15,265 nucleotides of DNA from Chloroflexota bacterium (GCA_005882055.1 VBGQ01000105.1:1-15265); one strand, 5' to 3'; shown: positions 1 to 8,300, numbered from the stretch's first letter. Made by a program: numbers and translations. Notes: generated from the sequence alone by a model not told the origin.

Positions 1-591
1 GGGGATCAAGCCTGCCGCGACGGCTGCCTTCAGGGCGTCCCACGGAAGGAAGACGACGGCGCCCTTGTAGATCGCCGTCCACGGATCGAGGCCGGTAACG
101 AGCGACAGCACCGGAACGCCGATGGCGTAGACGAGCAGCGTGCCGAGCGCCATCAAGCCCAGCATGCCCAGCGGCGACCTGTCCCAGCGGCGTTCCGCCA
201 GCCACCCGACCAGGGCGCCCGCAAGGATGAAGGCGAAGAGGTAGCCGCCCTTGTACCCCAAGAGCGTGGAGAGGCCCGACGTGCCGGCCGAGTAGACCGG
301 GAGACCGATGGCGCCGGCGAGGACGTAGAGCGCCATGGAAAGCGCTCCGCGTCGGGGACCGAGGGCGGTGCCGACCAGCAGCACCGATCCGGTCTGCAGG
401 GTGTACGGCACTTCGGTCCAGGGTGCGGTGAAGGAGACCTGTGCTGCAAGCGCGGTGAGTGCAGCGCCAGCCACCACCAGCGCCCCGTCGCGTACCACGG
501 GTGTGACGCCGGGACGAGCGAGAGCGCTGGTCAGCACGTCGGCGAGGGTTTGGGGCTCGGTGGCGGCGCGGGGCGCGCCAAGGGCGGTCAT
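1..591 (-). CDS. bioY: BioY family biotin transporter substrate-binding subunit (partial, 3' end cut)
   Basis: Integral membrane S-component that captures biotin for uptake, alone or with a shared ECF energising module. The frame is open from an ATG at 591 to the window edge, giving 197 residues, so only a few C-terminal residues should be missing. Visible family features are VPYTLQTGSVLLVG near residues 61-74, LGPRRGALSMALYVLAGAIGLPVY near 77-100, the Gly-rich stretch LLGYKGGYLFAFILAG near 110-125, and a final helix with YKGAVVFLPWDALKAAVAAG, where families usually have a Gly-Asp pair in place of Trp-Asp. Several hydrophobic helices fit a six-helix protein. A GGAGGAG ribosome site lies 3 nt before the ATG. 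It is divergent from carA across an 85-bp spacer. I see no biotin-repressor palindrome and no other biotin gene, so its partner proteins are outside the window. Confidence 0.9.
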   Translation of the reverse strand, partial: MTALGAPRAATEPQTLADVLTSALARPGVTPVVRDGALVVAGAALTALAAQVSFTAPWTEVPYTLQTGSVLLVGTALGPRRGALSMALYVLAGAIGLPVYSAGTSGLSTLLGYKGGYLFAFILAGALVGWLAERRWDRSPLGMLGLMALGTLLVYAIGVPVLSLVTGLDPWTAIYKGAVVFLPWDALKAAVAAGLIP

Positions 592-622
592 CGGCTCCTC
601 CGATCCTGAACGGTCGATGCGC

Positions 623-628
623 TAGACT
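623..628 (+). promoter_or_regulatory. Candidate -10 box of the carAB promoter
   Basis: TAGACT sits where transcription would begin at about 634-636, immediately before the hairpin that overlaps the carA ribosome site. I could not find a good -35 hexamer 16-18 bp upstream. The call rests on the -10 match and its position. Confidence 0.35.
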
Positions 629-634
629 GTCCCC

Positions 635-671
635 GGTCCTTTAAGGCCGGCACAGCGATGCCGGAAAGGAG
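635..671 (+). promoter_or_regulatory. PyrR-type RNA binding hairpin sequestering the carA ribosome site
   Basis: An outer stem pairs TCCTTT (637-642) with AAAGGA (665-670). An unpaired AAGG follows on the 5' side. An inner stem pairs CCGGCA (647-652) with TGCCGG (659-664), closed by the six-base loop CAGCGA (653-658). The loop matches the CNGNGA hexaloop described for PyrR binding loops. TTTAA at 640-644 matches the conserved UUUAA on the 5' side of their internal bulge. The 3' outer strand is the Shine-Dalgarno sequence AAAGGAG, so formation of the hairpin should hide the ribosome site. No terminator follows. This favours repression of translation by UMP-bound PyrR rather than classical attenuation. 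No pyrR gene lies in the window. Confidence 0.8.
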
Positions 672-676
672 CATAG

Positions 677-1912
677 ATGCAGACGGTACCTCGAATCGAG
701 CCCGGAACGCCGGCCGCACACCAGCGGCGGGCGTTCGTTTCGTATTCGGGACAGATGGCGGGCGTTGCGCCGGCCCTGCCGGCTCCACGCCCGGGTCTCC
801 TGGCGCTGGAGGGCGGCACCATCCAGGAGGGCGTGCTGCGCGGCGCGGCGGTCGTCGCCGAGGGCGACCTCATCTTCACCACCGCCGCCACGGGCTGGGG
901 TGAAGTGCTCACTGATCCGTCCTACGCCGGTCAGATCGTGGTCCTCACCCATCCCATGGCCGGCAACTATCGGATCGGCGCCGGAGAGCTGGAGTCCGCG
1001 CGCGTGCACGCCAGGGCGCTGGTAGTGAGCCGGCTGGTCACGCCGCCCGAGGGTCCAGGATGGTCCCTCGAGGAGCTGCTGGTCGCCGGTGGCATTCCGG
1101 TCATCACCGGCATCGACACGCGGGCGCTCACGCTCCAGCTCCGACGCGGTGCCCGCCGGCGCGCCGTGATCCGCGGAACCGACGTGCATCGCCAAGAGGC
1201 GATCGCGCAGGCGAAGGCGACGCCCGCCTGGGAATCGGTCGATCACGTCGCGGCCGTCGCGACCCGCGAACCCTTCAGCGTGCCTCCCTCCGGTGAGCGA
1301 CGAGGTCGAGCGGTTCTCGTCGACTTCGGCGTCAAGCGATCAGTGCTGACGGCGCTCGCATCGCGAGGTTTCGAGATCCTGGTGCTCCCTCCGGATGCTG
1401 CCGCGGCCGACGTCTCAAGCGGCGAGCCGGACCTCGTCGTGCTGTCTCCAGGTCCGGGCGATCCGGCGTGCATGGAGCGACAGATCGCACTCGTCGCCCA
1501 GCTCGCGACGGCGGCGATCGCGGGCGGTCCTCCGATCCTGGGCATCTGCCTGGGACATCAGCTGCTGGCCCTCGCCGCGCAGGCGCCCACGCGCAGACTG
1601 GCGGTGGGGCACCACGGCGGCAACCACGCGGTGATGGAGGTCGAGACAGGTCGCGTCGATATCGGCGCGCACAACCACGAGGTGGCGGTGCTCGATGATC
1701 CAGCGCTCGCCGCAGGCGGCTACCGTATCAGCCACCGCGACCTGAACGATGGGATCGTCGAGGGCCTGGTTCACGCCTCGGGCCGCATCGCATCGGTCCA
1801 GTTCCATCCGGAGGGCGCGCCCGGTCCCATCGACGCGGCCCGCATCTTCGACCTCGCCACGACCCAGGCGCTGGCAGGCGGGCGGCCCGCGTTCCACGTC
1901 ACCGGGGCATGA
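677..1912 (+). CDS. carA: Carbamoyl-phosphate synthase small (glutaminase) subunit
   Basis: Hydrolyses glutamine and channels ammonia to CarB for carbamoyl phosphate, the first step of pyrimidine synthesis and a precursor of arginine. The 411-residue protein has the CarA N-terminal domain (GLLALEGGTIQEG from residue 40; LTDPSYAGQIV near 78-88; ITGIDTRALTLQLR near 143-156). Its class I glutaminase domain carries the nucleophile Cys291 in GICLGHQ and the His377/Glu379 pair in VQFHPEG. The start is ATG 677, five bases after AAAGGAG. It precedes the usual first conserved residues by about 38 codons; an internal ATG at 755 would give a more typical length but has no ribosome site. The usual QNHGF-like segment reads HNHEVAV here. 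The stop overlaps the carB start by 4 bp (ATGA), indicating translational coupling, and the pair sits under the PyrR-type hairpin. Confidence 0.95.
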   Translation: MQTVPRIEPGTPAAHQRRAFVSYSGQMAGVAPALPAPRPGLLALEGGTIQEGVLRGAAVVAEGDLIFTTAATGWGEVLTDPSYAGQIVVLTHPMAGNYRIGAGELESARVHARALVVSRLVTPPEGPGWSLEELLVAGGIPVITGIDTRALTLQLRRGARRRAVIRGTDVHRQEAIAQAKATPAWESVDHVAAVATREPFSVPPSGERRGRAVLVDFGVKRSVLTALASRGFEILVLPPDAAAADVSSGEPDLVVLSPGPGDPACMERQIALVAQLATAAIAGGPPILGICLGHQLLALAAQAPTRRLAVGHHGGNHAVMEVETGRVDIGAHNHEVAVLDDPALAAGGYRISHRDLNDGIVEGLVHASGRIASVQFHPEGAPGPIDAARIFDLATTQALAGGRPAFHVTGA

Positions 1913-4701
1913 CGGCGCCCCGTCGCGTCCTGGTGATCGGCTCCGGGCCGATCGTCATCGGGCAGGCCGCGGAGTTCGACTATGCGGGCGTGCAGGCCTG
2001 CCTGGCGCTGCGGGCGGAGGGCGTCGAGACGGTCCTGGTCAACTCGAATCCCGCGACGGTGATGACCGATCCGGACGTCGCCGGGACGGTGATCATCGGT
2101 CCGCTGACCGTCGAGAACCTCGAGCGGATCATCGCGAGCCATCGACCGGACAGCCTGCTGCCGACGCTTGGAGGGCAGACCGGCCTGAACCTGGCGGTCG
2201 CGCTCGATGACGCCGGCGTCCTGGATCGGTATGGCGTCCGCGTCCTGGGCACGCCGCTGGCGGCGGTCCGTGCCGCGGAGGATCGCGGCGGCTTCCGCGA
2301 CCTGGTCACAGGCATTGGCGAGCCGGTGCCGGAGTCGGCGGTCATCGAGTCTGTCGAGCAAGGCGTGGCCTTCTTCGAGGGGCTTGGTCAGCCCGTCGTG
2401 GTCCGCCCGGCCTTCACACTCGGCGGTGGGGGTGGCGGGTTCGCCTTCAGCCTCTCGGAAGCTCGGGAGCGGATCGCGCACGGCCTCGAGGTCAGCCCCA
2501 TCGGTCAGGTGCTGGTGGAGCGCAGCCTGCTCGGCTGGAAGGAGATCGAGTTCGAGGTGCTCCGCGATTCGGCGGACACCACCATCGCCATCTGTGGCAT
2601 GGAGAACATGGATCCGATGGGCGTCCACACGGGCGATTCGATCGTGGTCGCGCCCATCCAGACCCTCCCCGATCCGCTCGTTCAGTCGTTGCGGCGCTGC
2701 GCCCTGAAGATCGTGCGCGCTCTGCGGCTGGAGGGCGGCTGCAACGTGCAGCTCGCCGTCTCCCCGGAGCACGACGACTACCGGGTCATCGAGGTCAATC
2801 CGCGGGTGAGCCGCTCCTCGGCGCTCGCCAGCAAGGCCACGGGCTACCCGATCGCCAGGGTGGCTGCGCTCATCGCCCTGGGGCGCCGCCTCGACCAGAT
2901 GCCCAACCCGGCCACCGGTGGCGGGTCAGCCGCGTTCGAGCCGGCGGTCGATTACGTCGTCGTCAAGCTGCCGCGCTGGCCGTTCGACAAGTTCCCCGGG
3001 GCAGATCGCGGGCTGGGGGTGCAGATGAAGGCCACCGGCGAGGCGATGGCCATCGACCGCGAGTTCGGGTCGGCGCTGCTCAAGGCGATCCGCTCGCTCG
3101 AGCCACGCGGTCGCGGGTGGCTCTGGGAGGACCCCGCGTGGCGGCTCCAGGAGGTCCCTCCGCGCGACCTGGGTGAATTCCTCGCGGCCTCCGACTCGCG
3201 GCTGTGGCGGCTGATCGGCCTGCTGCGGCATGGCCACGCGGACCCTGCGACATTGAGCATGGTCACCGGCATCGCTCGCTGGTTCCTGGAGCGACTCGCC
3301 GAGCTCGTCGAGGCGGAGCGGGCCCTGGACGGCATGCCGCTCATCGACGCCAAGCGCGCGGGCTTTGGGGACGCAGAGATCGCGGCCCTCTCTGCGGTGC
3401 CGCCGGCCGCCATTCGACGCGCGCGGGTGCGGGCCGGGATCGCGCCGTCCTATCGCCGGGTCGATACCTGTGCGGGCGAGTTCCCCGCCGAGACGCCGTA
3501 CTTCTACAGCTCGTACGCGCTCCCCGAGGTGCCGCCGCCCGCTGAGCGGCGCAGCGTGATCGTGGTGGGCTCAGGACCGATCCGCATCGGGCAGGGCATC
3601 GAGTTCGATTACTGCAGCGTGCGAGCAGCGTGGGCGATCCGCGAGATGGGGCTCGACGCGGTAGTCATCAACAACAACCCCGAGACCGTCTCCACCGACT
3701 ACGACGCTTGCAGCCGCCTCTACTTCGAGCCGCTCGACACCGAGAGCGTGCTGGACGTCATCGACCATGAGCGCAACCTGACCGGCGAGCCGCCGATCGT
3801 GCTGCTCACCTTTGGTGGCCAGACGGCGATCGACCTGGCCAAGGACCTCGCCTACGCGGGCGTCCCTATCGCGGGGCTGGGGGCAGAGGCCATCGAGACC
3901 ACGGAGGACCGCGAGCGCTTCGCGATGCTGCTCGATCAGCTCGGCCTGCACGGCCCCCGGGGCCAGCTCGCCGCCGACGCGCCCGGCCTGTGGGCGGCCG
4001 TCGAGGCGCTCGGCCTGCCGATCATCGTGCGGCCGTCGTGGGTGATCGGGGGGCGGGGCATCGCCGTCCTGCGGTCCGCGAATGACCTGGAGAGATATCT
4101 GGGGACCGATATCGGCTGGCCGCTGCGTGTCGACGAGCTGGTGGCGGGCATCGAGCTCGACGTCGACGCCATCGCCGATGGCGAGCAGTGGTGCGTGCCG
4201 GGCATCCTCGAGCAGCTGGAACCCCCGGGCGTGCACTCGGGGGACAGCGTCGCGGTCCTTCCACCGCAGCGGCTGAGCCGGTCGATCCAGGAGGACGCCG
4301 CGGCGGTTGCGGGCACGATCGCGCTGGCGCTTGGGCTGCGCGGCGTGCTGAACGTACAGATGATCGTCGCGGATGACGGGCGGCTGATCGTCATCGAAGC
4401 CAATCCACGAGCCAGTCGTACGGTACCCATCGTGGCCAAGGCGACCGGCCGCGACATCGTTGCCGCGGCGGTGCGCTGCGCGCTGGGCATGACCCTTGGC
4501 GAGGCCGGCCTCGAGCCTGGCCTGGCTCCGGATGGACCGATGGTGGCGGTCAAGGCGCCGGTCGACTCGCTCTGGCGCCTGCCGGGTGTTGACGCGGAGC
4601 TGGGGCCCGAGATGCGGTCGACCGGCGAGGTGCTGGGCCTGGCGGCTCGCTACGAAGACGCAATGCAGGCAGCTCGCGAGGCCGTCGCGGCGCACCGCTG
4701 A
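1909..4701 (+). CDS. carB: Carbamoyl-phosphate synthase large subunit lacking the C-terminal MGS-like domain
   Basis: Uses two ATP, bicarbonate and CarA-derived ammonia to make carbamoyl phosphate. Both synthetase halves are present. The first has VIGSGPIVIGQAAEFDYAG (9-27), RPAFTLGGGGGGFAFS (166-181) and EVNPRVSRSSALASKATG (295-312). After a linker/oligomerisation region (about 395-545), the second has VGSGPIRIGQGIEFDY (553-568), NNNPETVSTDYD (588-599), RPSWVIGGRGIAVL (708-721) and EANPRASRTVPIVAKATG (830-847). The protein stops at residue 930, about 25 residues after GPEMRSTGEVLG. CarB proteins are usually near 1,070 residues and continue into an MGS-like domain that binds UMP, IMP or ornithine. 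Nothing in the following 250 bases resembles that domain in any frame, so this looks like true absence rather than a frameshift. Catalysis should be intact; the usual allosteric control is probably missing. Confidence 0.95.
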   Translation: MTAPRRVLVIGSGPIVIGQAAEFDYAGVQACLALRAEGVETVLVNSNPATVMTDPDVAGTVIIGPLTVENLERIIASHRPDSLLPTLGGQTGLNLAVALDDAGVLDRYGVRVLGTPLAAVRAAEDRGGFRDLVTGIGEPVPESAVIESVEQGVAFFEGLGQPVVVRPAFTLGGGGGGFAFSLSEARERIAHGLEVSPIGQVLVERSLLGWKEIEFEVLRDSADTTIAICGMENMDPMGVHTGDSIVVAPIQTLPDPLVQSLRRCALKIVRALRLEGGCNVQLAVSPEHDDYRVIEVNPRVSRSSALASKATGYPIARVAALIALGRRLDQMPNPATGGGSAAFEPAVDYVVVKLPRWPFDKFPGADRGLGVQMKATGEAMAIDREFGSALLKAIRSLEPRGRGWLWEDPAWRLQEVPPRDLGEFLAASDSRLWRLIGLLRHGHADPATLSMVTGIARWFLERLAELVEAERALDGMPLIDAKRAGFGDAEIAALSAVPPAAIRRARVRAGIAPSYRRVDTCAGEFPAETPYFYSSYALPEVPPPAERRSVIVVGSGPIRIGQGIEFDYCSVRAAWAIREMGLDAVVINNNPETVSTDYDACSRLYFEPLDTESVLDVIDHERNLTGEPPIVLLTFGGQTAIDLAKDLAYAGVPIAGLGAEAIETTEDRERFAMLLDQLGLHGPRGQLAADAPGLWAAVEALGLPIIVRPSWVIGGRGIAVLRSANDLERYLGTDIGWPLRVDELVAGIELDVDAIADGEQWCVPGILEQLEPPGVHSGDSVAVLPPQRLSRSIQEDAAAVAGTIALALGLRGVLNVQMIVADDGRLIVIEANPRASRTVPIVAKATGRDIVAAAVRCALGMTLGEAGLEPGLAPDGPMVAVKAPVDSLWRLPGVDAELGPEMRSTGEVLGLAARYEDAMQAAREAVAAHR

Positions 4702-4732
4702 GGGCCGTGCCGCGGATCGTTGACGGCATGCA

Positions 4733-4783
4733 GAGAGCCGTCGACGCCCCGGTACGGAGGGTTCCCGGGCCCCGACGGCTCTC
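4733..4783 (+). terminator. Long hairpin downstream of carB, possible terminator
   Basis: GAGAGCCGTCG (4733-4743) and CGACGGCTCTC (4773-4783) form a perfect 11-bp stem beginning 31 bp after the carB stop. The 29-base loop contains the palindrome CCCGGG. No T-run follows, so it is not a standard intrinsic terminator; it could be Rho-assisted or protect the mRNA 3' end. The remaining sequence up to 4949 shows no gene or RNA I can recognise. Confidence 0.45.
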
Positions 4784-4949
4784 TCAAGGCGCGCCCAGGG
4801 CCCGTCCCGTCCGCTGGCGAAGCGGTGTCAGGGGCCGCCTCTGGCCCGAGCTTCCGTTGGCGGCGCCGCTCGCCACGTGGAGGAACGGCCCGGGCGCGTC
4901 TTGCACGCCCACATGTGCACGCGGCGTGCCAACCAGGCTAGGGGGTTGG

Positions 4950-5594
4950 TTAGCGGCGCCGGGTCCGGGTGGTCGCTGCGCTCGGGCGCTGGTCGGCCAG
5001 CCGCCGACGGAGGTAGCCGCCATACCAGCCTGCGACGAATCCAACCACGACCTGCAGGAGTAACTGGGTCAGCAGCACGACGAGCACCTGGTTGGGCGCG
5101 ATGACCCCGAAGCGCGTGCCGTACAACAGCAGGAGCCAGACGATGGCGACCCACCCAACCAGCACGCCGGCCACCCCGAACAGCCATGGGCGCTGCCAGC
5201 CGACCCAACCGGCACCGATGAGAGCCACGTACTGCGCGACCGAGCCGACCAGCGCGTAGGTCCCTCCTCCGAGCGAGAAGGGCCAGGCGATCATCCAGAT
5301 GAGGGCGGGCACGAGCCACGCCAGGGGGTGACGCGCCAGCAGCCACAAGGCGGCCACGAGCCGGCGCGCCGGGCCGCCGTAGGTGAAGCCCGCGAGTGGG
5401 TCGCCCTTGTCCCTGAGCGGCGGCGCTGGTGGGACCAGCCTTTGGAGGAGGCTTCCTCCGGTCGCGGGCCGCGCGGCTGGCTCGCTGACCTCGGATCCCT
5501 CGAATTCCGAATCTGCGGCTTGGCCTTGCGCGGCCATCCGCGCTCGGCGACGCGCCTCGGCGCGGGACGGTCTGGCGGCGGGTCGGTTGGTCAT
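4950..5594 (-). CDS. Predicted four-helix membrane protein, function unknown
   Basis: I do not recognise a family for this 214-residue protein. The first 75 residues are polar and disordered-looking, with an Arg/Ala-rich start (RPSRAEARRRARMA) and a short acidic patch. Hydrophobic helices follow at about 89-106 (LARHPLAWLVPALIWMIAW), 112-130, 137-158 (PWLFGVAGVLVGWVAIVWLL) and 168-190. A basic, positively charged tail (YLRRRLADQ...TRTRRR) ends the protein, which would favour a cytoplasmic C-terminus. The ATG at 5594 lacks a Shine-Dalgarno sequence but has TACACT about 10 bases upstream, fitting a leaderless transcript. It is convergent with carB and divergent from the large exported protein. 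The same frame stays open far upstream over the neighbouring gene, but that part is an antisense shadow rich in Arg. The coding call rests on the clean hydrophobic pattern and the position between two genes. Confidence 0.72.
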   Translation of the reverse strand: MTNRPAARPSRAEARRRARMAAQGQAADSEFEGSEVSEPAARPATGGSLLQRLVPPAPPLRDKGDPLAGFTYGGPARRLVAALWLLARHPLAWLVPALIWMIAWPFSLGGGTYALVGSVAQYVALIGAGWVGWQRPWLFGVAGVLVGWVAIVWLLLLYGTRFGVIAPNQVLVVLLTQLLLQVVVGFVAGWYGGYLRRRLADQRPSAATTRTRRR

Positions 5595-5604
5595 CAGGCG
5601 GCGC

Positions 5605-5610
5605 AGTGTA
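5605..5610 (-). promoter_or_regulatory. -10 box for a probable leaderless transcript
   Basis: On the minus strand TACACT is followed by 10 bases and then the ATG at 5594. With no ribosome site in that gap, transcription probably starts at or next to the start codon. No clear -35 hexamer is visible. Confidence 0.45.
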
Positions 5611-5729
5611 CGCGAGTTGGCCGTGCGTGCCGCCGCGACCGTTCGGCAATAGAACGGTAATCGCACGATAAGCGCCCACCGCGCACGCTCTCCGTCCGCC
5701 GCTGCGCCTCCCTTGGTCGAGGTGTGCAC

Positions 5730-8300
5730 GTGTCCGGCATCACGTCTCTGCAGCTTCGGGCTTCTACGCGCATCGCGCTGGCTGCCCTCCTCTCGCTCCT
5801 CATCAGCCTCCTGGCCCTCGGGCCGGCGATCGCCCAGCTTGCCCCGGTGGCGACGACCTCCGATGGTTCGAGCACTCTCGATCCGGTGGCCCACCTGGTC
5901 GTCAGCGAGCTGGTCACCGGTGCGACCAGCGCATCGGACGAGTTCATCGAGATCTACAACCCGTCTCCGGACGCGCTGCCGCTGGAGGGCCTGGAGCTGA
6001 TCTACGTCAGCGCCAGCGGGGCGACCGTGACCCGCAAGACGGCCTGGGCGGCCGGGGCTCCATCCATCGCGCCAGGTGCGCATTCGCTGGTCGCCAATGC
6101 GGCTGGCGCCTACGCGCCGCTCGCCGACGCGACCTACGCCAATGGCCTTGCGGCCACTGGCGGCAGCGTCGCCCTGCGCATCCAGGGAGCGACGACGGCG
6201 ATCGATGCCTTGGGCTGGGGGAATGCCACCAGCACGTGGCTCGAGGGCACGCCGGCTCCTGCACCTCCCGCGGGTTCCAGCCTGGAGCGACTTCCGGGAG
6301 GCGCCGCCGGCTCCGGGCAGGACACGAATGACAACCTGGCCGACTTCGTGGTGCGCGCCACGCCCGATCCGCAGAACGCGGCGGCTGAGCCGATCGGGTC
6401 CCCATCGCCCTCGATCTCCGCGACGCCCAGCGCGTCTCCGACCCTGGCCCCGACACCGAGCCCATCGGTCACGGCGACACCTGCGCCAACCGCGTCGCCC
6501 ACGCCAACCGCGTCGCCCACGCCAACCGCGTCGCCCACGCCAACCGCGTCGCCAACGCCGACCCCGACCCCATCGGTCACGCCGTCGCCAACGCCGACTC
6601 CGGTCCTGCCGATCCCGATCGCCGACGCCCGGCAGCTGCCCGATGGCACCGTCGTCTCGGTCGATGGGCTGGCCCTTACGGCCTCGGATTTCGCGGATGG
6701 TGGCGGCTGCGTCGTCGATGAGACGGCCGGCATCGCGGTGCTGCTCAGCGACGGCGCCTTCGAGCGTGGCGAGCAGCTGCTGGTCACCGGGAGCGTCGAC
6801 GGTCGCTATGCGCAACGCACGCTGCGATCCTCGGCGGCCGACGTCACGGCTCTGGGAGACGGGAGCGAGCCGCCGGCGCAGATCACCACCACCGGTGCCA
6901 TCGGTGAGGAGACCGAATGCGAGCTCGTCCAGCTCTCGGCGGCCATCGTCAGCTCGCCGACCACCCTGACCAGTGGGATCGCCTTCGACGTCGACGATGG
7001 CAGCGGCGCAGTTCGCGTGCTCGTCGCTCCAGGGACGGGAATCGACCTCACCGATTGGGTGCGCGGCGCGCATCTGACCCTGGTGGGGGTGGCCGGTCAG
7101 CGCGATTCGAGCGGGACCGGTGTGGCGGGCTACCGGGTCATGCCACGCGACTCAGCCGACATCCTCGATCTCGAGCAGCCCAGCACGCCAACTCCATCCC
7201 CAAGTCCCTCCACGACTCCAACGGCCAGCCCTTCGCCGAGTGCGTCGCCGACGGCGTCCGCGACCGCCAGTCCGAGCGCGACCGCTTCGCCGTCGGTTAC
7301 CCCGACGCCCAGCCCGTCGAACCCCCCGACGATCACCATCCGTGCGGCTCGAGCCCTGGCGACCGGTTCCGCGGTTCACGTGCGCGGGATCGTCACGATG
7401 GGGAATGGGATCGTCGATGCGCCGACCGCGGTGATCCAGGACTCCTCCGCCGCCATCCTCCTGAGGCTCGGCGACAGCGCCGGGACACTGCGGAGAGGGA
7501 CGCTGGTGGACGTCGTGGGGACGCGCTCCACCAAGTCAGGCATGCTGACCATCAGGGTCGATCGTCCGCCCACGGTCATCGGCACGGCTGCCGAGCCGGC
7601 AGTCGTCGGGGTTCCAACCGGCGTGGCGGGCGAGCGCCTCGAGGCGCAGCTGCTGATCGTTCATGGCATCGTCACCAGCAAGCCGGTTCGCTCGACCGCG
7701 GGCAACGTGGCCTTCAGCGTCGACGATGGGAGCGGGCCGCTGCGCGTGACCGTCTTCTCGGCGAGCGGCATCGGTACCGCCGGTCTCGATCGCGGCACCT
7801 CGGTGGTGCTGCGTGGCGTCCTTGGGCAGCAAACCACCGGGCAGCAGCCGGACCGCGGGTACCGGCTCTGGCCGCGGGACAGCGCGGACCTTCAGGTCCT
7901 CGCGGCCATTTCGTCCGCCGCGGGGACTGGTGGCGGGGCGATCGGGTCGGGCGTGATCCGCGACGTGAACGCCGCGTCGGGAGCAAGCGGCCAGGCAGCG
8001 CTGCCCGACCTGGGGGGCGAGGTGGAGGATGCCGCGTCGGGATCCGGCGGGGCGTCGACCTCGGCGAACGGCGGCGACACGGCGCACGCGCCTGGACGAT
8101 GGCGGCGCGCTCGGCTCCGTCGAGGTACGCATCGGTCCTTCTGCTCACGGCCCTGGCGCTACTGGTGCTCCTTGGCATGCTGGCCTGGCGGACCGGGGCA
8201 TTCGGCCGGCTGCGGACGCTCGCGGAGCGCCTGGCGGTCGGGGAGACCTTCGCAACGGCTCCGGCCAGCGGCCTCGATCCGGCGCCCGCCTGGACCGTGA
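5730..8300 (+). CDS. Exported lamin-tail-domain protein with duplicated OB-fold modules
   Basis: Secreted or surface protein. Residue numbers count from the GTG at 5730, seven bases after GAGG; GTG 5724 is an alternative but sits one base from it. A signal peptide (about 1-35, ending AIA before Q) is followed by a lamin-tail-like domain (about 56-160; HLVVSELVTG...DEFIEIYNPS...LEGLEL). A Pro/Thr/Ser linker (224-295) leads to an OB-fold pair (296-480). A second linker (483-532) leads to a second OB pair (534-724). The pairs are copies of each other: FDVDDGSGAVRV...GYRVMPRDSADI against FSVDDGSGPLRV...GYRLWPRDSADL. Similar architectures occur in extracellular nucleases of the ExeM/YhcR type, but no nuclease domain is visible here, so a binding or scaffold role is inferred. 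From about 8094 this frame turns into Arg/Cys/Trp-rich noise, while a membrane anchor continues in another frame up to 8332. Confidence 0.8.
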   Translation: MSGITSLQLRASTRIALAALLSLLISLLALGPAIAQLAPVATTSDGSSTLDPVAHLVVSELVTGATSASDEFIEIYNPSPDALPLEGLELIYVSASGATVTRKTAWAAGAPSIAPGAHSLVANAAGAYAPLADATYANGLAATGGSVALRIQGATTAIDALGWGNATSTWLEGTPAPAPPAGSSLERLPGGAAGSGQDTNDNLADFVVRATPDPQNAAAEPIGSPSPSISATPSASPTLAPTPSPSVTATPAPTASPTPTASPTPTASPTPTASPTPTPTPSVTPSPTPTPVLPIPIADARQLPDGTVVSVDGLALTASDFADGGGCVVDETAGIAVLLSDGAFERGEQLLVTGSVDGRYAQRTLRSSAADVTALGDGSEPPAQITTTGAIGEETECELVQLSAAIVSSPTTLTSGIAFDVDDGSGAVRVLVAPGTGIDLTDWVRGAHLTLVGVAGQRDSSGTGVAGYRVMPRDSADILDLEQPSTPTPSPSPSTTPTASPSPSASPTASATASPSATASPSVTPTPSPSNPPTITIRAARALATGSAVHVRGIVTMGNGIVDAPTAVIQDSSAAILLRLGDSAGTLRRGTLVDVVGTRSTKSGMLTIRVDRPPTVIGTAAEPAVVGVPTGVAGERLEAQLLIVHGIVTSKPVRSTAGNVAFSVDDGSGPLRVTVFSASGIGTAGLDRGTSVVLRGVLGQQTTGQQPDRGYRLWPRDSADLQVLAAISSAAGTGGGAIGSGVIRDVNAASGASGQAALPDLGGEVEDAASGSGGASTSANGGDTAHAPGRWRRARLRRGTHRSFCSRPWRYWCSLACWPGGPGHSAGCGRSRSAWRSGRPSQRLRPAASIRRPPGP
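6489..6560 (+). repeat. 18-bp tandem repeat coding the first Pro/Thr linker
   Basis: The unit ACCGCGTCGCCCACGCCA occurs three times without change (6489-6506, 6507-6524, 6525-6542), followed by a diverged fourth copy (6543-6560). Each unit encodes TASPTP, so copy-number change keeps the reading frame and only alters linker length. Looser Pro/Ser/Thr repeats continue to about 6600. Confidence 0.85.

Noticed and set aside
592..640. Biotin repressor operator before bioY
   Set aside because: No spaced palindrome resembling the known BirA or BioR sites is present in the spacer.
1771..4695. Minus-strand open frames of 333 and 374 codons over carAB
   Set aside because: Antisense shadows of conserved ATP-grasp coding sequence; composition is atypical and no ribosome site or domain is seen.
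4860..4949. tRNA or small RNA in the spacer after carB
   Set aside because: TGCA-containing inverted pieces near 4903-4930 do not form a cloverleaf, and no T-loop or anticodon arm can be found.
6489..6600. Possible CRISPR-like array
   Set aside because: The repeats are directly adjacent 18-bp units with no spacers and encode a protein linker.
5595..7073. Long minus-strand open frame continuing upstream of the membrane protein
   Set aside because: It is antisense to the exported protein and mostly Arg/Gly/Asp repeats mirroring the Pro/Thr linker; only the part from the ATG at 5594 looks like a protein.
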